This document shows, piece after piece, positions 32,130 to 39,187 of a DNA stretch of 64,000 bases. Every line of letters begins with the position of its first letter. Position 1 is the first letter of the stretch. Source of the DNA: Arthrobacter koreensis (lineage in GTDB: Bacteria > Actinomycetota > Actinomycetes > Actinomycetales > Micrococcaceae); the NCBI RefSeq assembly GCF_009193255.1, contig NZ_WACG01000001.1, positions 1,116,001 through 1,180,000 of the forward strand. Reading direction: 5' to 3'. The translations under genes were made by a program, and so were the position numbers. The notes under the pieces were generated by a model, which made no database searches, was not told the origin of the DNA, and saw nothing but the letters and a program-made list of their open reading frames with translations.

Positions 32130-32725
32130 GCTGCAGCCTCCATTGCCAGGAGGGCGGTTTTGGCTTCGGTGCCGCCCAGGTAGTTGCCGATCTTGCCATC
32201 GGAGCGCACCACACGGTGGCACGGAACCACCACCGGCAGCGGATTCCGGGCGCAGGCGGTGCCCGCCGCGCGGACGGCCCCGGGGTTTCCCGCGAGGGCA
32301 GCGAGTGCGGCATAGCTGGCAGTCGAGCCGTAGCCAATCTCCGGCAGGTGTTCGACGACGATGCGCCGGAACCCGGTGGCCAGGCGGAAGTCGAGCGGCA
32401 GGTTGAACTCCCTGCGGGTCCCGGCGAAATACTCCTCCAGCTGGCGGACCGGCTCGGCAAGGCGCTCCGGAGCTTCCAGGATCCGTGGACTGACGCGGAG
32501 CGCCAGCTGCGCCAGCACGGCGTCGTGCCCTTCGATGCCGAAACCGACCCGCACCAGCCCGGCAGGAGTGGCGGCGAGGAGCAGCTCCCCCACGGGTGAG
32601 GGCATCACGGTGTAGGCGACGTCGAGCAGGTCCTGCTCCTGCGCCGCGCTGGACAGCCTCGCGTGCAGGCGGGCCAGCGTGACATCTTCACCGGCGCTGA
32701 GCATGTCCAGGGTGTCCGGGGTCAT
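32126..32725 (-). CDS. ogt: Methylated-DNA--protein-cysteine S-methyltransferase
   Basis: The product has 199 residues. The acceptor-cysteine motif is PLPVVVPCHRVVRSDG followed by KIGNYLGGTEAKTALL. It transfers the methyl group from O6-methylguanine onto its own cysteine and is used up in the process. The Ada regulatory N-terminus (zinc cysteines and AraC helices) is absent. Instead there is a roughly 36-residue leader (DTLDMLSAGEDVTLARLHAR and following) ahead of the transferase domain, which could contact the co-encoded sigma factor. The gene overlaps both neighbours by four bases. Confidence 0.94.
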   Translation of the reverse strand: MTPDTLDMLSAGEDVTLARLHARLSSAAQEQDLLDVAYTVMPSPVGELLLAATPAGLVRVGFGIEGHDAVLAQLALRVSPRILEAPERLAEPVRQLEEYFAGTRREFNLPLDFRLATGFRRIVVEHLPEIGYGSTASYAALAALAGNPGAVRAAGTACARNPLPVVVPCHRVVRSDGKIGNYLGGTEAKTALLAMEAAA

Positions 32726-33201
32726 CGCAGATCCTCCGCTTCCAGTGTTCGCAGTTTCTTCATGCCGTCCGCCGCTGACCGCCGGCAGGCGGCCTCCGTG
32801 CTGCCGAGAAGAACGGCAACCTCCGCGAAGGGCAGCCCGGCGAGGTGGTGGTAGGCCAGGGTTTCGCGCTGGCGCCGCGGGAGGTTCCGGAGCGCCGCCC
32901 AGAGGCCGTCATGTTCGCCGGGGCGTGCAGTCTCCGGTCCGGGCCGCTCCGGCAGCTCGGGGATCGGGACCGGACGGCGCGCAGCTGCCCGGGTCACGTC
33001 AATCGCCTTGCGTTTGGCGATCGTCACCAGCCAGGCCTGCACATTCGCACCGGGTGCCAGGGCTGGGTAGGCCCGCAGCGCCGCGAGGAACGTCTCCGAC
33101 CACGCGTCCTCGGCCTCGTCCGGCCCCAGGACAGCGCGGCAGACGCGCAGCACCACGGCTCCGTGTTCCCTGACGATCGCTTCGAACGGTTTCACTTCCA
33201 C
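32722..33201 (-). CDS. ECF-type RNA polymerase sigma factor (alkylation operon)
   Basis: The product has 159 residues. Region 2 spans about residues 8-80 (FEAIVREHGAVVLRVCRAVL; WSETFLAALRAY; VQAWLVTIAKRKAIDVTRAA). Region 4 is at about 100-150 (LPRRQRETLAYHHLAGLPFA with the EVAVLLGSTEAACRRSAADG helix-turn-helix). No region 3 or accessory domain is present. The GTG at 33201 lies immediately after an ECF-like -10, so translation is probably leaderless. It heads the ogt-alkB-alkA genes and most likely directs their transcription. No anti-sigma gene is adjacent. Confidence 0.88.
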   Translation of the reverse strand: MEVKPFEAIVREHGAVVLRVCRAVLGPDEAEDAWSETFLAALRAYPALAPGANVQAWLVTIAKRKAIDVTRAAARRPVPIPELPERPGPETARPGEHDGLWAALRNLPRRQRETLAYHHLAGLPFAEVAVLLGSTEAACRRSAADGMKKLRTLEAEDLR

Positions 33202-33209
33202 ATACTGTA

Positions 33210-33235
33210 GACGCGCGGCGGGCCAGGTTTGTGAG
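33210..33235 (-). promoter_or_regulatory. Predicted ECF-type autopromoter of the alkylation operon
   Basis: On the minus strand CTCACA (33230-33235) and CGTC (33210-33213) are separated by 16 bp. This resembles the TGTCACA/CGTC-type promoters of some ECF sigma groups. The predicted start falls at about 33201-33203, on the GTG itself, consistent with a leaderless mRNA. It fits autoregulation, but is only a pattern match. Confidence 0.4.
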
Positions 33236-33253
33236 GTGCTGCCTCAGGGCTTG

Positions 33254-34429
33254 TCAGCGGAAGGCGCCCACACCCGCGATGGAGCGGCCCAGGATCAGGG
33301 CGTTGATGTCGTGGGTGCCCTCGTAGGAGTAGACGGCCTCCGCATCGGCGTGGAAACGCGCGACGCCGGTGTCCAGTGTGATGCCGTTGCCGCCCACCAC
33401 TTCGCGGGCCAGGGCAACGGTCTCCCGCAGCGACGTGCAGGTGAACATCTTGGCCATGGCCGAGTCCTCGTCTCGGAAGATGCCTTCCTCCTGCCGCTGG
33501 GTCAGCCGCACCACCATGCCCAGGGACGCGGTGAGGTTGGCCAGCATGGTGGCCAGTTTCTGCTGCGTGAGCTGGAAGGAGGCCAGCGGTTTGCCGAACT
33601 GTTCCCGCTCCAGGGTGTACCGGACGGCCGCCTCGTAAGCGCCGGCCTGCATCCCGGTGGCGATCCAGGCGACGTCGGAGCGCAGCCGGCGCATCAGGGC
33701 AGCCACGTCCTTGAACGAGTTGATGTTTGCCAGCCGGGCCGAGTCCGGGACCCGGACGCCGCGGAAATCAATATCGAAGTTCTGCATCATCCGCAGGGAG
33801 GTCTTGCGCAGGATCTTGGTGAGCGTGACACCCTCCTCTTTCCGCGGCACCAGGAACGCCTTGACCTGCCCGTCGGCCTCATCCCGCGCGAAGACCGCCA
33901 GCACATCGGCAGTTCCGGCCCCGCCGATCCAGCGCTTGGCGCCGTTGATGACCCAGCCGTCTCCGTCGCGGCGGGCGGAGGTAGCCAGTCCGCCGGCGAT
34001 GTCCGATCCGTGCTCCGGTTCGGTGAGCGCAAAGACGCCGGTGTACTCGAAGGACCGGATCTTAGGGTCCAGCTCGGCGGCCTGTTCGGCACTGCCGCCG
34101 TGCAGGACGGTGGAGCGGAACAGGCCGGACTGGGCGTTGTAATACGTGGCCACCGAAGCGTCCGTGCGGGCCAGCTCAAAGTTCCGGAACCCGCCGTAAA
34201 GTCCGGAGGTGCGGTCCTGGCTGTTGGTGGCGCCGTCGGGGGCCATCAGATTCAGGTCCACCAGGGGCTGGCGGATCTGCTCCGGGAACTCGCCGGCCTC
34301 CCAGTAGTCAGCCAGCAGCGGCGCAACCTGCTCGTCCAGGACGGCACGCAGTTTGGTCAGGGCCTCCTGTTCGGGGCCGCTCAGCAGCTCCGAGTACCCG
34401 TACCGGTCTGCCGGGTAGAGCCCGCTCAT
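33254..34429 (-). CDS. Acyl-CoA dehydrogenase (glutaryl-CoA-dehydrogenase-like)
   Basis: The 391-residue flavoprotein shows the FAD/substrate motif GVFALTEPEHGSDIAGGLAT, WVINGAKRWIGGAGTADVLA, the helical C-terminal part and the catalytic glutamate in AVYSYEGTHDINALILGRSI. It introduces a double bond, or oxidatively decarboxylates, in an acyl-CoA using FAD with an electron-transfer flavoprotein. It is co-transcribed with the amidohydrolase (ATGA overlap at 34426-34429), which hints at a shared catabolic route. The exact acyl-CoA cannot be read from sequence. Confidence 0.92.
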   Translation of the reverse strand: MSGLYPADRYGYSELLSGPEQEALTKLRAVLDEQVAPLLADYWEAGEFPEQIRQPLVDLNLMAPDGATNSQDRTSGLYGGFRNFELARTDASVATYYNAQSGLFRSTVLHGGSAEQAAELDPKIRSFEYTGVFALTEPEHGSDIAGGLATSARRDGDGWVINGAKRWIGGAGTADVLAVFARDEADGQVKAFLVPRKEEGVTLTKILRKTSLRMMQNFDIDFRGVRVPDSARLANINSFKDVAALMRRLRSDVAWIATGMQAGAYEAAVRYTLEREQFGKPLASFQLTQQKLATMLANLTASLGMVVRLTQRQEEGIFRDEDSAMAKMFTCTSLRETVALAREVVGGNGITLDTGVARFHADAEAVYSYEGTHDINALILGRSIAGVGAFR

Positions 34430-35310
34430 GATCCCAGCCCGAGCAGCCGGACGGCGTTCTCCTTCAGGATCTTGGGCCGGACTTCGTCCTTCATCTCCAG
34501 GGCTTCGAAGTCACGCCGCCACCTGTCGGGGGTGATCAGCGGGTAGTCCGATCCGAACAGGACCTTGTCCTGCAGCAGCGAGTTGGCGTGCCGCACCAGG
34601 TTCGTCGGGAAGTACTTGGGAGACCAGCCGGAGAGGTCAATCCACACGTTGGCCTTGTGCGTGGCCACCGCGATGGCTTCGTCCTGCCAGGGGACGGAGG
34701 GATGGGCCATGATGATCTGCAGGTCCGGGAAGTCCGCGGCAACGGCGTCGAGCAGCATCGGGTTGGACAGGCCCAGTTTGAGGCCGAATCCGCCCGGGAG
34801 CCCGGAGCCAATGCCGGTCTGGCCGGTGTGGAACAGCGCGGGCACACCCAGGTCCTGGATCAGGGACCAGAGCGGGTAGAACGTGCGGTCGCTGGGGTCG
34901 AAGTTCTGCACGGTGGGATGGAACTTGAATCCACGCACCCCGTAGTCGCCGGCCAGGACCTTAGCGCGGGCCAGTGCGTCCGCGCCGGACGTGGGGTCCA
35001 CCGAGCCGAAGGGAATCAGGACGTCGTTGTTGCGGGCCGCACCTTCGGCGATGTCCTCGCTGGAGTTCGGCGGGTGGCCCAGGGCCTTGGAAGCGTCGAC
35101 GGTGAAGACGACGGCCGCGGTTTTCCGCTCACGGTAGTACGCGGCGATCTCGTCCAGGCCGGGGCGGGGCCCGTCGGTCTTGAAGTGCTTGGAAGCCGCG
35201 TCCACCAGCGGCTGCGGCAGTGCGTTGTGCCCGTGATCATCCACTTCAATGTGGACGTGGGTGTCAATGGCATCCAGGGCCGCGACGTCGAGGCCGAGTG
35301 TGTAAACCAT
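34426..35310 (-). CDS. Amidohydrolase (ACMSD-like, Amidohydro_2 family)
   Basis: The product has 294 residues. Metal-binding motifs of the amidohydrolase barrel are IDTHVHIEVDD near the N-terminus, GFKFHPTVQNF, VPALFHTGQTGIGS, QIIMAHPSVPW and VLFGSDYPLITPDRW at the end. Family members decarboxylate or hydrolyse carboxylated aromatic or lactone compounds with a divalent metal. It is the first gene of a two-gene operon with the acyl-CoA dehydrogenase, reading from a TTGACT promoter. The reaction remains open: hydrolase or decarboxylase. Confidence 0.9.
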   Translation of the reverse strand: MVYTLGLDVAALDAIDTHVHIEVDDHGHNALPQPLVDAASKHFKTDGPRPGLDEIAAYYRERKTAAVVFTVDASKALGHPPNSSEDIAEGAARNNDVLIPFGSVDPTSGADALARAKVLAGDYGVRGFKFHPTVQNFDPSDRTFYPLWSLIQDLGVPALFHTGQTGIGSGLPGGFGLKLGLSNPMLLDAVAADFPDLQIIMAHPSVPWQDEAIAVATHKANVWIDLSGWSPKYFPTNLVRHANSLLQDKVLFGSDYPLITPDRWRRDFEALEMKDEVRPKILKENAVRLLGLGS

Positions 35311-35353
35311 GGGTGGGGTACTTCCTGTTGTAGCTGACCAGCGGAGTTACCTC

Positions 35354-35382
35354 ATCCTGTCGAGGATAGTTGAGAAAGTCAA
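35354..35382 (-). promoter_or_regulatory. Promoter of the amidohydrolase/acyl-CoA dehydrogenase operon
   Basis: On the minus strand TTGACT (35377-35382) and CAGGAT (35354-35359) are separated by 17 bp, 44 bp before the start codon. An ATCCT-CGAC-AGGAT inverted repeat covers the -10 and could be an operator. Confidence 0.6.
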
Positions 35383-35398
35383 CGGTTTTCTTTCCCGC

Positions 35399-35454
35399 CG
35401 AGGGGCCAGTTACGGCTCCTTTGAAGGTTCAGAAGAGCCGTAACTGGCCTCTCG
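35399..35454. repeat. 56-bp palindromic repeat, copy 3
   Basis: The 20-bp arms (35399-35418 and 35435-35454) are as in copies 1 and 2, with a single change in the left arm (CGAGGGG instead of CGAGAGG). The loop is again 16 nt but has a different sequence. It lies upstream of the amidohydrolase promoter and 18 bp past the stop of the SulP gene, where it can act as a terminator. Confidence 0.88.
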
Positions 35455-35471
35455 ATGGGTGCGGGCACCGG

Positions 35472-36977
35472 CTACGGCAGGTTCCCCGTCAGCTTCTCCC
35501 GGATGGACGCCGATGCCTGGTTCAGTCCGGTGATCTGCACGGTTTTCCCGCGGGACCGGTACTTCTCGGTAATCGAATCCAGCGCCGCCACCGTCGAAGC
35601 ATCCCAGACGTGCGAGCCGCCCAGGTCGATCACCACGCTCGAGGGATCCGCGGCGTACTCGAACTGCGTATAGAGGTCATTGGAGGAGGCGAAGAACAGC
35701 TCGCCGTGCACCAGGTAGGTGACCGCGCCGCCGTCGTCCGCCAGAGTGCGCTGCACGGTCACGAAGTGGGCCACCCGCCGGGCGAAGAGCACCATGGCTG
35801 CCAGCACTCCGGCCCCGACGCCGATCGCCAGGTTGTGCGTGATGACCGTTGCCAGCACGGTGATCAGCATGACGGCGGTCTCCGATTTAGGCATCCGGCG
35901 CAGCGTGGACGGGCGGATGCTGTGCCAGTCGAAGGCGGCGTACGCGACGAAGATCATCACGGCCACCAGTGCGGCCATGGGGATCAGCGCCACAACGTCG
36001 CCCAGCACCACCACCAGGATCAGCAGGAAGACCCCGGCCAGGAACGTGGAGATCCGGGTGCGCGCCCCGGAGGCCTTGACGTTCATCATGGTCTGGCCCA
36101 CTACGGCGCAGCCGCCCATGCCGCCGAAGAACCCGGTGACTATGTTGGCGATGCCCTGCCCGGCGGCTTCGCGGGGTTTGGAAGAACGGGTGTCGGTGAT
36201 GTCATCCACCAGTTTGGCGGTCAGCAGGGATTCGAGCAGCCCCACAAAGGCCATCGCCACGGCGTAGGGAAGGATCCGTTCGAGGGTTTCAAGGTTCAGC
36301 GGCACGTCCGGGAAAAGCAGCGATGGCAGGCTGTCCGGCAGCGCACCCTTGTCCCCCACCGTGGGGATGTCCCAGCCTGCGGCCACCGCCGCGATAGTCA
36401 GGAGCACAATTGCCACGAGCGGAGCGGGCACCGCCGTCGTTAGCCGCGGAAGCAGGAACACAATGAGGAGGCCGACGGCGACAACCGGGTACACCAGCCA
36501 CGGCACGCCAAGGAGTTCCGGCAGCTGGGAGGAAAACACCAGGATGGCCAGCGCGTTCACAAATCCGACCATCACCGAACGCGGAATGAAGCGCATCAGC
36601 TTCGCCACGCCTGCCAAGGCCAACAGGATCTGCAGGACCCCGGCCAGGATCACCGTTGGCAGCAGGTAGTCGACGCCGTACTTCGCCACCACGGGCGCAA
36701 TCACCAGGGCGACGGCGCCGGTCGCCGCGGAGATCATGGCCGGCCGGCCGCCGACGAAGGCAATGGTGACAGCCATAGTGAAGGACGCGAACAAGCCCAT
36801 CCGCGGATCGACCCCGGCGATCACCGAGAAGGCGATCGCCTCCGGGATGAGTGCCAGTGCGACGACGAGACCCGCCAGCACTTCGGTCTTCAGCAGGCGC
36901 GGCGAGCGCAGGGTGCCCAGCACGGTCTGCCGTGCGGCGGGGGCGTCCGGTACGGAAACCGGGGCAGGAAGGGACAA
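35472..36977 (-). CDS. SulP family inorganic anion transporter with STAS domain
   Basis: The product has 501 residues. About the first 375 form the membrane part, with GLVVALALIPEAIAFSVIAGVDPRMGLFAS (helix 1-2 region) and GGMGGCAVVGQTMMNVKASG. A cytosolic STAS domain closes the protein (VVIDLGGSHVWDASTVAALD). Family members take up sulfate or bicarbonate, or other anions; no carbonic anhydrase gene is adjacent to point to bicarbonate. A palindromic repeat follows its stop. The 123 bp upstream carry no further gene. Confidence 0.92.
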   Translation of the reverse strand: MSLPAPVSVPDAPAARQTVLGTLRSPRLLKTEVLAGLVVALALIPEAIAFSVIAGVDPRMGLFASFTMAVTIAFVGGRPAMISAATGAVALVIAPVVAKYGVDYLLPTVILAGVLQILLALAGVAKLMRFIPRSVMVGFVNALAILVFSSQLPELLGVPWLVYPVVAVGLLIVFLLPRLTTAVPAPLVAIVLLTIAAVAAGWDIPTVGDKGALPDSLPSLLFPDVPLNLETLERILPYAVAMAFVGLLESLLTAKLVDDITDTRSSKPREAAGQGIANIVTGFFGGMGGCAVVGQTMMNVKASGARTRISTFLAGVFLLILVVVLGDVVALIPMAALVAVMIFVAYAAFDWHSIRPSTLRRMPKSETAVMLITVLATVITHNLAIGVGAGVLAAMVLFARRVAHFVTVQRTLADDGGAVTYLVHGELFFASSNDLYTQFEYAADPSSVVIDLGGSHVWDASTVAALDSITEKYRSRGKTVQITGLNQASASIREKLTGNLP

Positions 36978-37100
36978 GGCGGTTCCATTTCGGGTACGGG
37001 GAAATCCGGCGGCCGGGGCGGATTGCCGGGGCCGTGCATCGGATCCGGTTCAAGGTTACCGCCGTGCCGGATGGTCCCGCAGCAGTGCGGGTCTCCGACC

Positions 37101-38168
37101 TCAGCCCGCTTCCAGCAGGGACGTGATCTCCCGGAGCGGCCCCCACACCCCGTCTTCGGAGTTGGACAGCAGGGCCAGGGTCACGTCCGGACCGGGGTAA
37201 TAGCCCAGGAACGCACTGGCCCCGGCATTGATCCCGTCCTTGTACAGCGAGCGCACCTCGCCCGTGGGGCCGAGCCGGAACTCAAGCCCCAGGCCGTAGT
37301 GCAGCTCACCGGAGTCCAGGTCCGAGTGCTTGACCTGCGGCGTGAGGAACGCTGCCGTGGATCCGGTGGACAGCAGTTTTCCGTCCCGGACGGCGTCCAG
37401 GAACCGGATCAGGTCCCCCGCGGTCGCGTGGGCACCGCCATCCGGCGAGCCGACCGGCGGGTAGCTGAAGATGTTCTGCCGCCAGGAGACCACCGTCCCG
37501 GCCTCATCGCGGACCGCGTCCCAGCCCTCCGCGACATTCGGGACGGCGTCGCGCATGGAGAAGAACCCTGAATTCTCCATGTCCGCCGCGGCGAACACGT
37601 GTTCCCGCACGTAGTCCCGATAACTCCGGCCGCTCACTGCTTCCAGCGCCAGCCCGGCGAGGATGTAGCCGCAGTTGCAGTAGCGGCAGCCGGTGCCGGG
37701 GGCGAAGTTTGGTTCCTTGTGCACGAACTGCGGCAGGAAATCCGCTGTCCGGATGACCGAATAGGTGGGCTTGTCGGTCCACAGGTCCTCATAGGATTCG
37801 CCGGCTTCCTCGTCGGCGTCGTCCCCGATGCCGGAGGTGTGGGTCAGGAGCTGGCCGATGGTGATCCCCGGGTCTATCCGGGTGCCCTCCAGCTCAACGA
37901 ACCCGCCAATGCCCGCATCGAGCGCCAGGGTGCCGGCGTCCACCTGCTGCAGCACGGCGACGGAGGTGAAGAGCTTGGTGATGGAAGCGACGTCGAACCG
38001 GGTGTCCAGCGCGGCCGGCACGTTCCAGCGCCGGGAAGCCACGCCGTAGGCCCCCTCGTGGAGGATCCTGCCACTGCGGGATAGCTGGATGGTTCCGGAG
38101 AAGTCCTGGCGGGAGGCGGCGTCGGAAAGGATCCGGTCCACGGATTCGGCGTCGATGTCTGCGAACAT
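37101..38168 (-). CDS. Serine hydrolase, class C beta-lactamase family
   Basis: The product has 355 residues. The active-site SxxK tetrad is SITK at residues 62-65 in FDVASITKLFTSVAVLQQVD. The YxN motif is Y-C-N in GTGCRYCNCGYILAGLALEA. The C-terminal FLGYYPGPDVTLALLSNSED takes the place of KTG. No signal peptide is seen, so it is cytosolic or the start is misassigned. It could be an esterase, D-aminopeptidase or peptidase-like enzyme rather than an antibiotic-degrading lactamase. It is divergent from the DapA-like gene. Confidence 0.88.
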   Translation of the reverse strand: MFADIDAESVDRILSDAASRQDFSGTIQLSRSGRILHEGAYGVASRRWNVPAALDTRFDVASITKLFTSVAVLQQVDAGTLALDAGIGGFVELEGTRIDPGITIGQLLTHTSGIGDDADEEAGESYEDLWTDKPTYSVIRTADFLPQFVHKEPNFAPGTGCRYCNCGYILAGLALEAVSGRSYRDYVREHVFAAADMENSGFFSMRDAVPNVAEGWDAVRDEAGTVVSWRQNIFSYPPVGSPDGGAHATAGDLIRFLDAVRDGKLLSTGSTAAFLTPQVKHSDLDSGELHYGLGLEFRLGPTGEVRSLYKDGINAGASAFLGYYPGPDVTLALLSNSEDGVWGPLREITSLLEAG

Positions 38169-38230
38169 AACCGAATACTAATGCGCAGCGGAACGCCGCA
38201 CCGCTGCCGGCACCGGAAGGAATACGTATT

Positions 38231-39115
38231 TTGTTTACCGGCCTGAGCGCTTTTCCCCTGACTCCGCTGCGGAATGACGCCGTAGATGAGGCGTCCTTCT
38301 CCGCTCTCGTGAACCGGCTGGCGGAGTCGGAGGTCGATTCAATCGCGGTACTGGGATCCACCGGCTCCTACGCCTACCTGAGCCCGGACGAGCGACGGCG
38401 CGTGGTGCGGCTGGCTGCCGCCAACGCCGGCTCGAAACCGCTGATTGTGGGGGTGGGCGCACTGCGGACCTCAGATGTGCTGGCGAATGTCCGTTGTGCG
38501 GAAGACGCCGGCGCGGCCGGCATCCTGCTCGCTCCGGTGAGCTATCAGGCACTGACCGACGACGACGTGTTCGGCCTGTTCAGTAATGTCACCGGCGCAA
38601 CGGATGTGCCCGTCATCGTGTACGACAACCCGGGCACGACGCATTTCACGTTCAGCACGGAACTCTTCGGACGCATCGCCGAGCTGCCGGGCATAGCATC
38701 CATCAAGATTCCTCCGGTTTCCGCGGCGGCGGCCCGCGCCCGGGTCGACGAAGTCCGGGCCGTGATCCCGGAGAGCGTGACTCTTGGGATTTCCGGCGAC
38801 GCCGCAGCGGCGCACGGGCTGAGTGCGGGATGCGATGCCTGGTATTCCGCGGTGGCCGGCACGCTGCCGGAGCCCGCCGTCCGGATCACGCGCGCTGTTG
38901 CCGAGAACCGCCCAAACGACGCCGCAGCGGAGTCAACCCGCCTCTCACCGCTCTGGGAGCTCTTCGCCGAGCACGGCAGCGTACGGGTTATCGCCGCCGT
39001 TGCCGAGCACCTGGGTTTGGTGCCGCAGTCCTGTCTTCCGCTGCCTGTCCGGGGCCTGGACGCCGTGGACCGGCGGCGGGTTGCCGGCGTCGTCGAGGAG
39101 CTCGCCCTGGCGTAG
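38231..39115 (+). CDS. Dihydrodipicolinate synthase family protein (DapA-like lyase)
   Basis: The product has 294 residues with a TIM-barrel fold. The Schiff-base lysine is in IASIKIPPVSAAAARAR, the proton-relay tyrosine in VPVIVYDNPGTTHFTF and the substrate-loop motif in LGSTGSYAYLSPDERR. The TTG start is preceded by GGAAGGA. It carries out an aldol-type condensation or cleavage; the real substrate may be 4-hydroxy-oxo acids or a deoxy sugar acid rather than lysine synthesis, since no lysine genes are nearby. Confidence 0.85.
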   Translation: MFTGLSAFPLTPLRNDAVDEASFSALVNRLAESEVDSIAVLGSTGSYAYLSPDERRRVVRLAAANAGSKPLIVGVGALRTSDVLANVRCAEDAGAAGILLAPVSYQALTDDDVFGLFSNVTGATDVPVIVYDNPGTTHFTFSTELFGRIAELPGIASIKIPPVSAAAARARVDEVRAVIPESVTLGISGDAAAAHGLSAGCDAWYSAVAGTLPEPAVRITRAVAENRPNDAAAESTRLSPLWELFAEHGSVRVIAAVAEHLGLVPQSCLPLPVRGLDAVDRRRVAGVVEELALA

Positions 39116-39131
39116 TCCTCCCGATGCGACA

Positions 39132-39174
39132 GGGAAGCGGGTTAATCAGTAAGCTGATAATCCGCTTAATTCCC
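39132..39174. promoter_or_regulatory. Imperfect inverted repeat ahead of the recQ-like gene
   Basis: AAGCGG-TTAATCAG and CTGATAATCCGCTT face each other around TAAG, within a longer GGGAAGCGG/CCGCTTAATTCCC frame. It lies between the DapA-like stop and the helicase Shine-Dalgarno. The right arm contains GATAAT, a good -10, so a repressor could bind here. It does not match the actinobacterial LexA box. Confidence 0.3.
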
Positions 39175-39187
39175 AGGAGGAATGCCC

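Noticed and set aside
37101-38168. Antibiotic-resistance beta-lactamase
   Set aside because: It belongs to the broad serine-hydrolase family with SxxK and YxN. It has no signal peptide and no resistance context.
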